NCBI RefSeq assembly: GCF_003730115.1
Contig: NZ_RJVP01000001.1
Span: 496,001 to 560,000 of the forward strand
DNA from: Pseudomethylobacillus aquaticus
Lineage (GTDB): Bacteria > Pseudomonadota > Gammaproteobacteria > Burkholderiales > Methylophilaceae
DNA: 64,000 nt
Direction of reading: 5' to 3'
Shown: piece after piece, positions 45,393 to 55,049 of the stretch
Numbering within the stretch: position 1 is the stretch's first letter
Layout: the number at the start of each line of letters is the position of its first letter
Made by a program: the position numbers and the translations under genes
Notes under the pieces: model-generated
What the model saw: the letters and a program-made list of their open reading frames with translations, nothing else
The model's database searches: none
Told to the model about the DNA's origin: nothing

Positions 45393-48300
45393 TGCGCGTA
45401 CAGGCTGGGTTGATGCGCCACTGGCACTTGCTGTTGCGAGGGAGCCGCGGGCTCTACGCTGCACTGGCCGTGCTGCTCAGTCTGGGGCTGGTTTATACCG
45501 TGCAGGCCATGAACATCAACGTCACTACCAGCCTGGACAGCTTCAGCTATCAGCTTGGCAGCCTGGACCTGCAGCTGGAAAAGCTGGAGACCACCATGCA
45601 GCTGGCGCCGGATGACCCGGGCCGACTCAATATCCAGAAGTTGCATGCGCAGCGCCTGACCATCCACATCAAGGACGACCAAACCACCGACGCACCTGCG
45701 GCCGACAAGAAGCTACCTGAGAAGATCACCCTGCCAGTCTTGCTGGAGATCCAGCAGGCCGACATCCAGGAAGTCATCATCGTCAACGGCGATGACCGCC
45801 AGGTACTCAAAGCGGTGCAACTGACGCTCAAGGCCGACCCGCAGCAGCTCAGCTTGCAGCTGGGCAGCGCGCAAACGCCCTGGGGTGGCATCGCGCTGGA
45901 TCTGGGCATGCAGGCGCACTACCCGTTCGCACTGAACGGCAGCCTGGCGCTCAAGCAAAAGACCGCCAGCCTGGATGCCGACCTCAAGCTCAGTCTGGGT
46001 GGCAGCCTGCAACAATTGCAGCTCAACACCGATGTCTACGCCTCCAAGCCCGCGCAAACACTGGTACTGCATGCCAACGCCACAGGCAACGACGACGAAG
46101 CACACTTGCAACTGCGCGGACAACTCAGCCTGGAACGCGACTACCCGGTAAGCGTGAACGCTGATCTCAGCCAGATCAGCCCGGCGCTGTTCGGCTTGCA
46201 GGACAGCGGCCGCATCGACCTGACCAGCACACTACAAGGCCACCTGCTGCCTGGCCCAGCGTTCACGCTCAGCCTGCGCAGCCAGGACAGCCTGTGGCGC
46301 GGCGAACCATTACAACTCCAGCTGCAGGCCGCGCTCAAGGACGGCCTGTTACGCGACCTCAAACTCGACGCGTCCCTGGCGGCCAATCACCTGCATGCGG
46401 CCGGCAGCCTGGGCGCTGCCGGTGACACGCTGAGCTGGCGCGCACAACTGCCGGAGCTGAGCCGTCTGGGCTCGGCTATAGGCGGCAAACTCAGTGCGGA
46501 TGGCGAAATACGCGGCACCATGGACCAGCTGTTGACCGAATTCAAGCTGCAGGCAGAAAAACTCACCCTGCCCGGTGACCTGCGTATCGACACGGTGACG
46601 GGCAGCGGCCGACTTGGTCCTGCCGGGCTCACCGCCGCCAGCTCAACCCCGGAAGCTACGAAAAAATCCCTGGCACCCGTAGGCGGCACGGCCTCCAACA
46701 CGGTGCCAGAGACGGCACTGGCGGCGCTGGACCCGGCCAAACTGACCATGGACGCCAGCCTGCAACTCACTGGCCTGCGCACCCTGGCCTATCCCAAACG
46801 CGTCAATGCGGATGTCAAATTAAAAGGCACGCTGGACCAGCACAGCCTGACTGCGCAAGCGCGTTCCGTTGACCTGGAGCTGGACGCGCTGCTGCAAGGT
46901 GGCCTGCTGGCGCAAGGCGGCTGGCAGGGCCAGCTGCAACGCTTCAATTATCAGGAAGCGGGCGGCGCCCAGACACTGCAACTGAAAGCGCCCGCCACGC
47001 TGACCATCGCGGCCCCACAAGGCTTGCAACTCGGCCCACTAGTGATGAATGTGGGCCAGGGTGCCCTGCACCTGACCCAGCTGCGCTCCGGCCCGCAAGG
47101 TTTGCTCAGCACCGGCGAGCTACGCGGCATCCCCCTGCAGGCATTGCCACGACGCTTGTTGTCGCTGCCCGCCAACCTGGATGGCGATGCCGTGTTCTCC
47201 GGGCAATGGCAACTGGTGGTCGATCAACAGGTCAATGGCCTGCTACAGATCAAACGTGATTCCGGTGACATCGTACTGCGCGAGCAGAACCAGAAACCCA
47301 TCCCGCTCGGCCTGCAACAACTGGAAAGCACCTTGCGCATAGACCACAACGTGGTCGAGCTACAAGCGGCGGCGCAAGGCACCCAACTGGGCAATATCCA
47401 GCTGCAATTCGAATCCCTGCTCAACACCAGCACCGGCAATATCAGCCTGCGCCGGGATGCGCCACTGCAGGCCAGCATCAGTGCCGATCTCAACACGCTG
47501 AGCTGGCTGGGCATGGTCACCGATGCCGTGCAGATGGACGGCAAGCTGCAGATCGCCTTGCAGGCTGACGGCACCATCGCCCACCCGCGTCTGCGCGGCA
47601 CTGCAGCCGGACAGGCCTTGCAACTGGCGCTGCCTGACGAAGGCGTGTCACTCAAACAGGGCGTGCTGCAGCTAAGCCTGGCGGATGACACCCTGCAGAT
47701 CCAGCAAGCGCGGTTCATGGGCGGCGAAGGCACACTGGAAGTGGTGGGCAAGCTGCAGTGGCAGCCGGGCAGCCCTAGTCTGGCGCTGGACTGGAAAGCA
47801 GACCGCTTCACCGCCACCAGCCGCACTGACCGGGTCGTGGTCGTCAGCGGCACCCTCGCCACCGCGCTCAGCGACGGCAAATTGCAGATCAGCGGTGACC
47901 TGAGTGCCGACCGCGGCAATCTGCTGCTGTCGGACGATGACAAGCCCAGTCTGGGCAAGGATGTGGTGGTGGACGACACGGACGACAGCGCAGCTGCTGC
48001 ACCGCTGGACTATGTGCTGTCCGGCCTGAACCTGAATCTGGGTGGCAATTTCAGTATCCAGGGGCGCGGCCTGGATGGCAAGCTGGGCGGCAAGCTGCGC
48101 CTCACCGGCAGCAGTCAGCGCGGCCTGCGTGCGGATGGCAATGTGCAGGCTTCCGGTACCTATATGGCTTACGGTCAGGTGCTCAATGTCGAAACCGGCC
48201 AGATCACCTTCACCGGCCCAGTCGACAATCCTGGCCTCAACATCGTCGCCACCCGCCAGCAACAGGCCGTAAAGGTCGGCGTCAAGATCACCGGCACCGC

Positions 48301-48712
48301 GGTGCTGCCCACCGTCAAGCTGGTGTCCTGGCCGGAAATGAGCGATGGCGACAAGCTGTCCTGGCTGATCCTGGGGCATGGCATCTCCGAGGCCGGACAG
48401 AACGATTTTGCCCTGCTGTCGCTGGCCGCCGGTGCGCTGCTGTCCCAGGGGCAATCCGTGCCCTTGCAGACCCGCTTTGCGCGCGCAGCGGGCCTGGACA
48501 GCTTCAATATAGGCGGCACCAACGCACAGAACACCAGCCTCAGCCTGGGCAAACGTCTTTCATCCAAGCTGTTCCTGAGTTATGAAAAGGCCTTCAACGG
48601 CCTGCTCAATGTGGCCAGACTCACCTATCAGCTCACCGACCGCTGGTCGGTACGCTCGCAGGCCGGTTCCGAAAGCGCGGTGGACGTGCTGTATACTTTC
48701 AGCTTCCGTTAG
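45392..48712 (+). CDS. tamB: Translocation and assembly module TamB (AsmA/DUF490-like bridge)
   Basis: The 1106-residue inner-membrane-anchored protein spans the periplasm to TamA. It has one N-terminal transmembrane helix (about 17-34, LYAALAVLLSLGLVYTV), a long repetitive beta-rich middle with 'L-x-G-x-L-x-L' patterns, and the C-terminal TamB/DUF490 domain (about 780-1106). That domain contains TYMAYGQVLNVETGQITFTG and VSWPEMSDGDKLSWLILGHG, both diagnostic. The ATG shares its A with the tamA TGA stop. Confidence 0.95.
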   Translation: MRVQAGLMRHWHLLLRGSRGLYAALAVLLSLGLVYTVQAMNINVTTSLDSFSYQLGSLDLQLEKLETTMQLAPDDPGRLNIQKLHAQRLTIHIKDDQTTDAPAADKKLPEKITLPVLLEIQQADIQEVIIVNGDDRQVLKAVQLTLKADPQQLSLQLGSAQTPWGGIALDLGMQAHYPFALNGSLALKQKTASLDADLKLSLGGSLQQLQLNTDVYASKPAQTLVLHANATGNDDEAHLQLRGQLSLERDYPVSVNADLSQISPALFGLQDSGRIDLTSTLQGHLLPGPAFTLSLRSQDSLWRGEPLQLQLQAALKDGLLRDLKLDASLAANHLHAAGSLGAAGDTLSWRAQLPELSRLGSAIGGKLSADGEIRGTMDQLLTEFKLQAEKLTLPGDLRIDTVTGSGRLGPAGLTAASSTPEATKKSLAPVGGTASNTVPETALAALDPAKLTMDASLQLTGLRTLAYPKRVNADVKLKGTLDQHSLTAQARSVDLELDALLQGGLLAQGGWQGQLQRFNYQEAGGAQTLQLKAPATLTIAAPQGLQLGPLVMNVGQGALHLTQLRSGPQGLLSTGELRGIPLQALPRRLLSLPANLDGDAVFSGQWQLVVDQQVNGLLQIKRDSGDIVLREQNQKPIPLGLQQLESTLRIDHNVVELQAAAQGTQLGNIQLQFESLLNTSTGNISLRRDAPLQASISADLNTLSWLGMVTDAVQMDGKLQIALQADGTIAHPRLRGTAAGQALQLALPDEGVSLKQGVLQLSLADDTLQIQQARFMGGEGTLEVVGKLQWQPGSPSLALDWKADRFTATSRTDRVVVVSGTLATALSDGKLQISGDLSADRGNLLLSDDDKPSLGKDVVVDDTDDSAAAAPLDYVLSGLNLNLGGNFSIQGRGLDGKLGGKLRLTGSSQRGLRADGNVQASGTYMAYGQVLNVETGQITFTGPVDNPGLNIVATRQQQAVKVGVKITGTAVLPTVKLVSWPEMSDGDKLSWLILGHGISEAGQNDFALLSLAAGALLSQGQSVPLQTRFARAAGLDSFNIGGTNAQNTSLSLGKRLSSKLFLSYEKAFNGLLNVARLTYQLTDRWSVRSQAGSESAVDVLYTFSFR

Positions 48713-49327
<615 letters not shown>

Positions 49328-49329
49328 GC

Positions 49330-50028
49330 ATGGATCTGGCCACAGAAGCACGGCAATTCCTGCGCAGCACCCACAAAGGCATCCTGTCCACGCAGTCGGT
49401 GCGCATGTCGGGCTACCCGTTCGCCTCGGTGGCGCCCTTTGTGCTGGACCATCAGGGCCAACCGCTGATCCTGATCAGCACGCTGGCGGAACACACCAAG
49501 AACATCCAGGCCGATCATCGCGTCTCGCTGCTGGCCTTCACCGATGCCGATGACCTGCAAGCCCATGGCCGCCTGACGCTGGTCGGCGATGCCGAACAGA
49601 CCGACAAGGAAGACCCCTTGCTGCGCGCGCGTTACCTGCGCTACTTTCCGCAAGCGGAACAGTACTTCGCCATGCACGACTTTTATTTCTACCGCATCCT
49701 GCTGCGTGAAGTGCGCTATATCGCCGGTTTCGGCCGCATGGGCTGGCTGCAGGCGGAACCCATGCTGTCGGCACGCAGTCCGCTGCCCGCACAGGAAGCC
49801 GGTATCCTCACGCACATGAATGCAGACCATGGGGACAATCTGCGCGCCTACTGTCAGCATGTGCATGGCATCAGCGCTAGCGCGGTCGAGATGATAGGCA
49901 TCGACGCCGATGGCTTCGATGTACGCGCCGACCAGCAGGTGCTGCGCTTCAACTTCGAACAGCCCATTCAGGACGCTCAGGGAGCGCGTGCCGCCCTGGT
50001 GGCACTGGCCCAGGCGTGCCGCGCATGA
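49330..50028 (+). CDS. HugZ-like PNPOx-fold haem-utilisation/FMN protein
   Basis: From ATG 49330 (two bases after the wrbA stop) the 232-residue protein has an FMN-binding split barrel (about 8-150, ARQFLRSTHKGILSTQSV start) and a C-terminal DUF2470/HugZ helix domain starting AGILTHMNADHGDNLRAYC. Relatives bind haem or FMN; haem degradation has been shown for HugZ of Helicobacter and Campylobacter. The haem link here is inference. The last codons overlap the DUF2069 gene (ATGA). Confidence 0.85.
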   Translation: MDLATEARQFLRSTHKGILSTQSVRMSGYPFASVAPFVLDHQGQPLILISTLAEHTKNIQADHRVSLLAFTDADDLQAHGRLTLVGDAEQTDKEDPLLRARYLRYFPQAEQYFAMHDFYFYRILLREVRYIAGFGRMGWLQAEPMLSARSPLPAQEAGILTHMNADHGDNLRAYCQHVHGISASAVEMIGIDADGFDVRADQQVLRFNFEQPIQDAQGARAALVALAQACRA

Positions 50029-50411
50029 TCGCGCGCCTGCGTTTTCTCGCCAGCGCCAGCCTGATCGCGCTCATCCTGCTGTGTCTGGCCTGGGAAGGCT
50101 GGCTGGCACCGCTCAAACCGCAAGGCTCGCTGCTGATCCTCAAGGCGCTGCCTTTACTGCTGCCGCTGTTCGGTATCCTGCGCGGCAAACGCTACACCTA
50201 TCAGTGGGCCTGCATGTTCATCCTGCTGTACTTCACCGAAGGGGCGGTACGTGCCTGGGCGGACACCGGTCTATCGGCGTGGCTGGCACTCGCGGAAGTG
50301 ATGCTGACACTGCTGTTCTTCACGGTCAGCGTGCTGTATGCGCGCGCCACCGCACCCAGCAGACTGGCGATTGCCACAACTGCTGCGAGCGACCGCATTC
50401 CTCCCACATAA
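50025..50411 (+). CDS. DUF2069 small membrane protein
   Basis: The 128-residue protein has four hydrophobic helices (about 5-24, 35-51, 60-78, 85-108) with conserved WEGWLAPLKPQGSLLILKALPL and KRYTYQWACMFILLYFTEG. This matches the DUF2069 family, whose function is unknown. The start is ATG 50025, overlapping the stop of the HugZ-like gene by four bases; a GTG three codons earlier is less likely. It ends the wrbA-hugZ-DUF2069 unit and lies just before surE. Confidence 0.82.
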   Translation: MIARLRFLASASLIALILLCLAWEGWLAPLKPQGSLLILKALPLLLPLFGILRGKRYTYQWACMFILLYFTEGAVRAWADTGLSAWLALAEVMLTLLFFTVSVLYARATAPSRLAIATTAASDRIPPT

Positions 50412-50417
50412 TTCCCT

Positions 50418-50423
50418 TATAAT
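50418..50423 (+). promoter_or_regulatory. Consensus -10 (TATAAT) immediately upstream of surE
   Basis: A perfect TATAAT stands six bases before the surE ATG, so transcription from it would begin at or near the start codon and give a leaderless mRNA. No good -35 is seen, and surE may equally be read from upstream. Confidence 0.4.
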
Positions 50424-50429
50424 TTGCCT

Positions 50430-51206
50430 ATGCGCATCCTCCTCTCCAATGACGACGGCTACTTTGCTCCCGGCCTGAACATCCTCGCCCAGCACATCGC
50501 CAAGATCGCCGACATCGTGGTGGTAGCGCCCGAACGCAACCGCAGTGGCGCCAGCAACTCACTCACGCTGGACCGTCCGCTCACCGTACGCAAGGCGGCC
50601 AATGGCTTCTTTTATGTGAATGGCACCCCCACCGACTGCGTGCATCTGGCACTGACCGGGCTGATGGACGCGCCACCGGACATGGTGATCTCCGGCATCA
50701 ATGACGGTGCCAACATGGGCGACGACACCATCTACTCCGGCACGGTGGCCGCCGCCATGGAGGGCTTCCTGCTTGGCATCCCGTCCTTTGCGGTGTCCAT
50801 GTCGCAACACAATTCGCGCTATTTCGAGAGTGCCGCACAGACCGTGGTCAAGCTGGTGACCTATTACCACCAGAACGGTTTTCCGCCGCCGCTGCTGCTC
50901 AACGTCAACGTGCCAGACATTCCACATCAGGACCTCAAAGGCTGGCAGGTCACCCGCCTGGGCAAACGCCACAAGGCCGAGCCGGTGATCAAGTCCACTA
51001 CGCCTCGCGGTGAGACCGTGTACTGGGTGGGTGCTGCTGGCAGCGCACAGGATGCGGGGCCGGGCACCGACTTTTACGCCGTGTCCAACCGACTGGTGTC
51101 CATCACCCCGTTGCAGGTGGACCTCACCCAATACAAGCAGATCCCCGGTTTGCAGCAGTGGCTGCCAGACTATGACGCAAGCAATGCATCAGGCAGTGCT
51201 GCCTAG
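50430..51206 (+). CDS. surE: 5'/3'-nucleotidase SurE
   Basis: The 258-residue enzyme removes phosphate from nucleoside monophosphates and exopolyphosphate, using a divalent metal held by the N-terminal SNDDG (residues 6-10) and by Ser and Asn in [11 protein letters not shown] and [22 protein letters not shown]. It begins at ATG 50430 ([10 protein letters not shown]); the TTG two codons earlier is not needed. surE-pcm-nlpD is a conserved order of stationary-phase genes in proteobacteria. Confidence 0.96.
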   Translation: MRILLSNDDGYFAPGLNILAQHIAKIADIVVVAPERNRSGASNSLTLDRPLTVRKAANGFFYVNGTPTDCVHLALTGLMDAPPDMVISGINDGANMGDDTIYSGTVAAAMEGFLLGIPSFAVSMSQHNSRYFESAAQTVVKLVTYYHQNGFPPPLLLNVNVPDIPHQDLKGWQVTRLGKRHKAEPVIKSTTPRGETVYWVGAAGSAQDAGPGTDFYAVSNRLVSITPLQVDLTQYKQIPGLQQWLPDYDASNASGSAA

Positions 51207-51213
51207 ATATGTA

Positions 51214-51235
51214 GTGTAGAGATGGTGTAGAGATG
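51214..51235. repeat. 11-bp perfect tandem duplication carrying the pcm start codon
   Basis: GTGTAGAGATG occurs at 51214-51224 and 51225-51235. Each copy ends in ATG. The first ATG reads ATG-GTG-TAG and stops; the second is the pcm start. Confidence 0.85.
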
Positions 51236-51889
51236 GCAACCGTGATGAATGGCATAGGCATGACCTCGCAGCGCACACGTGAGCGCATGCTGGCGCGTCT
51301 GCGCGAGCAGGGCATACGCGACGAAGTGACCCTGGCTGCCATGGGCAGCATCGCCCGCCATATCTTCGTGGATGAAGCGCTGGCCTCGCGTGCCTATGAG
51401 GATGTCTCGCTGCCCATAGGCTTCGGTCAGACCATCTCGCAGCCCTACGCCGTGGCACGCATGACCGAGATCCTGCGTACCGGCAAGCCGCTGGGCAAGG
51501 TGCTGGAGATCGGCACCGGCTGCGGCTACCAAACCGCCGTGCTGTCCAAAGTGGCCAGCGAAGTCTATTCGGTGGAACGCATCAGCCCTTTGTTGATGAA
51601 AGCCCGCAAGCATCTGCGCGAGCTGCGCCTCAGCAATATCAAACTGAAACACGCAGACGGCAACATCGGCCTGCCCGAACTGGCTCCGTTCGACGCCATC
51701 ATGGTCACCGCTGCTGCTCCACACATACCGCAGCAGTTGCTGCAGCAACTGGCACCCGGCGGGCGGCTGGTGATCCCGGTGGGAACCAGCGAGCAGTTCC
51801 TTTATCTCATCGAGAACACTGGCACTGAATATCGTCAATCCAAGCTGGAAAGTGTCAAATTCGTGCCTTTACTGGGTGGAACCAATTGA
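51233..51889 (+). CDS. pcm: Protein-L-isoaspartate O-methyltransferase Pcm
   Basis: Pcm methylates isoaspartyl residues so that damaged proteins can be repaired. The 218-residue protein has SAM motif [18 protein letters not shown], the substrate-side motif [17 protein letters not shown] and post-motif [17 protein letters not shown], all standard. The start ATG 51233 is the second of two duplicated 11-mers. The stop overlaps the nlpD TTG start. Confidence 0.95.
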   Translation: MATVMNGIGMTSQRTRERMLARLREQGIRDEVTLAAMGSIARHIFVDEALASRAYEDVSLPIGFGQTISQPYAVARMTEILRTGKPLGKVLEIGTGCGYQTAVLSKVASEVYSVERISPLLMKARKHLRELRLSNIKLKHADGNIGLPELAPFDAIMVTAAAPHIPQQLLQQLAPGGRLVIPVGTSEQFLYLIENTGTEYRQSKLESVKFVPLLGGTN

Positions 51890-52962
51890 AAACAACGCAT
51901 CATCTGTACCTTGCCTGTGTGACGCTACTGCTGGCCGCCTGTGCCAGCAACCCACCGGCTCCTGTCATCGAGCGCCTGCCACCAAGCAAACCAGCCCCTC
52001 CCGCCGCCGCTGTGAGCAAACCCGCCGCGGCAAAACCAGCGCCACGCGAAGGGCTGCCCGATGTACACGTAGTGAAGAAAGGCGACACGCTCTACAGCAT
52101 AGGCCTTGAATACGGTCAGGATTACCGCGATGTGGCACGCGTCAACAACCTCACCCCACCTTATGCACTGCGCATCGGCCAGCAGCTCAACCTGCAAGCC
52201 TTGCGCAGCACGGAGATGCGTAGCACCGAAAATGGTGATGAAGCGGTGACGTCTGCAGTGCAGATCGCCGCACCCCCCACTGCCACGGCTGGCACCGGCA
52301 CTACGGCTGGCACCCCGATCACCAGCCCGCTGCCGACCAGCACCACGCCAGCCCCCGGCGGCGCACCCGTGATCGGCTACCCCAAGGCGTTACGCGAACC
52401 TTACAGTTTGCAGGCCCTCAACACGCCGCCCGAGACCAAGGCACCCGCCTCGGCAGCGGCAGCAAGCGCCAGTGCAAAACCAGCCACCACCGCCCTGCCC
52501 GGCAGCACAGACAGCAAGCCAGTCGAAGCCAAGCCAGCAGACACCACTTCCACTGCCAGCCCACCAGCAGCGGCTAGCGAGACCGGCCCGGACGCGGTCA
52601 ACTGGGCCTGGCCGGCAAAAGGGAAACTGATCGCGGGCTACAATGACACCAGCTCCGCCAAAGGCATCGACATCGCTGGCAGCCAGGGCCAGGCTGTGCT
52701 GGCCGCTGCGGCAGGCAAGGTGATCTACAGCGGTGCCGATCTGCGCGGTTACGGCAAACTGGTCATCATCAAACACAATGCCACCTACCTGTCCGTATAT
52801 GCCCACAACAGCAACATCCTGGTCAAGGAAGGCCAGCAGGTTAGCCAGGGGCAGAAGATCGCCGAGATGGGCAGCACCGATACCGACCGCGTGAAACTGC
52901 ATTTCGAGATCCGCCGTCAGGGCAAATCCATAGACCCGGCCCCACTGCTGCCAGCCCAGTAG
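51886..52962 (+). CDS. nlpD: NlpD-like murein hydrolase activator lipoprotein (LysM + degenerate M23)
   Basis: The 358-residue lipoprotein has a lipobox LLLAAC (Cys19), a LysM domain (about 57-105, [19 protein letters not shown]), a Pro/Ala/Thr-rich linker, and a C-terminal LytM/M23 domain (about 240-355). The M23 metal ligands are missing: KGIDIAG replaces the HxGxD-type site and KLHFEIR replaces HLH, so it should activate an amidase and not cut murein itself. The start TTG 51886 overlaps the pcm stop. The rpoS gene that often follows nlpD is absent. Confidence 0.92.
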   Translation: MKTTHHLYLACVTLLLAACASNPPAPVIERLPPSKPAPPAAAVSKPAAAKPAPREGLPDVHVVKKGDTLYSIGLEYGQDYRDVARVNNLTPPYALRIGQQLNLQALRSTEMRSTENGDEAVTSAVQIAAPPTATAGTGTTAGTPITSPLPTSTTPAPGGAPVIGYPKALREPYSLQALNTPPETKAPASAAAASASAKPATTALPGSTDSKPVEAKPADTTSTASPPAAASETGPDAVNWAWPAKGKLIAGYNDTSSAKGIDIAGSQGQAVLAAAAGKVIYSGADLRGYGKLVIIKHNATYLSVYAHNSNILVKEGQQVSQGQKIAEMGSTDTDRVKLHFEIRRQGKSIDPAPLLPAQ

Positions 52963-52984
52963 CCAGTCAGCATCAATGGACGTA

Positions 52985-53013
52985 AAAAAGCCCACGATCA
53001 TCGTGGGCTTTTT
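52985..53013. terminator. Bidirectional terminator between nlpD and the dienelactone hydrolase gene
   Basis: AAAGCCCACGA pairs with TCGTGGGCTTT over a three-base loop, with A- and T-runs outside. It serves two convergent genes. Confidence 0.88.
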
Positions 53014-53031
53014 CATTTAGGCGGATGCCGA

Positions 53032-53775
53032 TCAGGCCTGGTGCAAAGTGCGGCCAAACATCTGCAAGGCCAGCTGGTAGCCGGTCATCGCCAGCGCCGG
53101 GTCATAGCGCTCCCCCTCGTCGCGCATGAACGCATGCTGGGCATTGAACTCATGCCAGGTGAACACCAGGTTGGCATGGGTGAGCTTGCTGTAGACCTCG
53201 GCACGACCCGCGGTAGGGATATGGTTGTCCTGCTTGCCCCAGATCATCATCAGTTCACCCTGTATATCCGCCAGGCGTTCCATGCTGTGCTGGCCAGCTT
53301 GGTTGGGGATGATGGTGGTATGCAGATCGGTGGCGTAAAAACAGGCGGTGGCTTTCACTTCAGGCTGCAAGGCCGCGCGGAATGCCAGATGACCGCCGAT
53401 ACAGAAGCCCATGGCGCCGATCTGGCCATTGCTCCAGGGCTGTTGCTGGGCGTATTCGATCATGGCACGGTTGTCGGTGTCGTAACCCTGCACGTCCTTG
53501 GCGGCCTTGTCGGCGTTGCCCTTGTCACGGCCCGCATCGTCATAGCCGAGCACGGTACCGATCTCGTTGAGCTCATGGAACACTTCCGGCACCAGCACGG
53601 CATAGCCATGGCCCGCCATGATGCGTGCAGCGCGCTCGATGGGGCCGGTCTGCTGGAAGATCTCCGAATAGAACAGGATCACCGGATAACGGCCTGCAGC
53701 GGCTGGCCTGTGCACATAAGTGCGCATGGTGCCGGTAGGCGTGGCGATATCGGCGATGTGGCTTTGTACGTTCAT
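53032..53775 (-). CDS. Dienelactone hydrolase-family alpha/beta hydrolase
   Basis: The 247-residue hydrolase has the DLH triad: nucleophile Cys125 in GFCIGGHLAFR, Asp183 in WGKQDNHIP and His214 in NAQHAFMRDEG. Dienelactone hydrolase opens lactone rings in chlorocatechol breakdown, but most genomic relatives have unknown substrates, and no ring-cleavage genes are near. The start is ATG 53773-53775 with GGGAGAG before it. The thioredoxin gene lies 19 bases upstream on the same strand. Confidence 0.9.
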   Translation of the reverse strand: MNVQSHIADIATPTGTMRTYVHRPAAAGRYPVILFYSEIFQQTGPIERAARIMAGHGYAVLVPEVFHELNEIGTVLGYDDAGRDKGNADKAAKDVQGYDTDNRAMIEYAQQQPWSNGQIGAMGFCIGGHLAFRAALQPEVKATACFYATDLHTTIIPNQAGQHSMERLADIQGELMMIWGKQDNHIPTAGRAEVYSKLTHANLVFTWHEFNAQHAFMRDEGERYDPALAMTGYQLALQMFGRTLHQA

Positions 53776-53794
53776 GTGCTCTCCCTGAACCGGC

Positions 53795-54157
53795 TCAAGC
53801 GGATTGCTGTGCCAGGTAGGCACGCACTTCGGTCATGTCGTAGTCACGTGCCCATGCGATGAGCTTGTCCAGCGCAGGCGCACCGATCTCGCCCTGCTGG
53901 GCGTGGATGCCGGCGGTTTCGCGCACGATGAGGATAGCCGGGATCTTGCTCACATCGAAATATTCGCTGATCTCGGGTTCGGCTTCGGTGTTGACCATGC
54001 CGAACACGATGTCCGGGTTGTTCGCTGCAGCGGCTTCGAACACGGGCGTGAAATTGACACAGGGCTCGCACCACGGTGCCCAGAAATCGACAATCACGAA
54101 CGGATTGTTCTCGATGGTTTCCTTGAAATTGGCTTTGGTGAGTTCTACAACGGCCAT
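53795..54157 (-). CDS. Thioredoxin-like protein with WCEPC active site
   Basis: The 120-residue protein has one thioredoxin domain with the active site FWAPWCEPC (Cys30, Cys33), the cis-proline region SKIPAILIV and a helical C-terminal extension. Glu replaces the usual Gly in WCGPC, which should change the redox potential. I start at ATG 54155-54157; the open frame upstream has no leader and is rejected. It is probably a cytoplasmic disulfide reductase expressed with the hydrolase gene downstream. Confidence 0.88.
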   Translation of the reverse strand: MAVVELTKANFKETIENNPFVIVDFWAPWCEPCVNFTPVFEAAAANNPDIVFGMVNTEAEPEISEYFDVSKIPAILIVRETAGIHAQQGEIGAPALDKLIAWARDYDMTEVRAYLAQQSA

Positions 54158-54256
54158 AGCAAAGCATCCTGATGATTTGAAAACGCATATTCTATCAGAT
54201 AGACAGGCTGGCAGATGCCTGCACGGCGTAATCAACACTTGGCGGTAAACAAAGCA

Positions 54257-54280
54257 AAAACCCGGCGGTGGCCGGGTTTT
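54257..54280 (-). terminator. Rho-independent terminator after the nitroreductase gene
   Basis: AAAACCCGGC and GCCGGGTTTT pair around a GGTG loop. Read on the minus strand it ends the reductase group before the thioredoxin gene. Confidence 0.82.
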
Positions 54281-54336
54281 GCGAGGATAAACGCCAAATA
54301 AAGCAGAGCGAGTATCCGGCCAGGCGACTGGCAAGC

Positions 54337-54960
54337 TTACACGATGGGCGTACCCCAGCTGCCGGCAAAGAACAGTTCGCCCAGTGCGCGGCGTGTGCGG
54401 GGTGCGGTTTCACGTTCCAGCAGTTCTCCGGTAACGGTGGCGATATCCGCCGGATAGCCGACCGACACCATGGCCATCAGGCTGATCTGCTCGGGGATAC
54501 CGAATTCGGCACGCAGCATGTCGCCATCGAAGCCGCCCATCTGGTGCGCCATCAAGCCCATGCTGGTAGCTTGCAGGCACAGGTTCTCCATGGCGGCGCC
54601 GGTGTCGTAGCCATGCCAGCGGTTAGGCTTGCCGTTGTGCGTGAACAAAGTATCTGCTGCCGCCAGGATCAGCAGGCCGGCATGCTGGGCCCAGCTTTGA
54701 TTGCCCGGCACCAGGCAATCGTAGGCACGTTGCCAGTTGACCGGATCGGCATGTTTGTCCCACACCACAAAACGCCAGGGCTGGTCACCGAAACAGGACG
54801 GCGCCCAGCGCGCGGCTTCCAGCAAAGCCAGTTGCTGCTCGGCGGAGACCGGCTTGGTGGGGTCATAGGCGCGGCCGCTCCAGCGTTCAGCGATGAGCGG
54901 GTCGATAGGGACTTGTGTGATGGCAGGTTTTTGCAATTGCGATCCTTTGATGTTGTGCAT
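54337..54960 (-). CDS. Nitroreductase-family FMN oxidoreductase
   Basis: The 207-residue flavoprotein shows the nitroreductase pattern: RWSGRAYDPTKPVSAEQQLALLEAARWAPSCFGDQPWRFVVWD near the N-terminus (FMN-binding Arg and Ser), and MALIA-like (LMAMVSVGYPADIATV) strands later. Members reduce quinones, nitroaromatics or other electrophiles with NAD(P)H. It is last in a run of reductase genes on the minus strand, 89 bases after the Old Yellow Enzyme gene. Confidence 0.9.
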   Translation of the reverse strand: MHNIKGSQLQKPAITQVPIDPLIAERWSGRAYDPTKPVSAEQQLALLEAARWAPSCFGDQPWRFVVWDKHADPVNWQRAYDCLVPGNQSWAQHAGLLILAAADTLFTHNGKPNRWHGYDTGAAMENLCLQATSMGLMAHQMGGFDGDMLRAEFGIPEQISLMAMVSVGYPADIATVTGELLERETAPRTRRALGELFFAGSWGTPIV

Positions 54961-55049
54961 GTCATTGTGTCGATCACCATGGCATGCGCCGCTGACGGCC
55001 AGACCGGCTGACCGTCAGCATGATGTTAAACAGCGTATAAACAAACACG

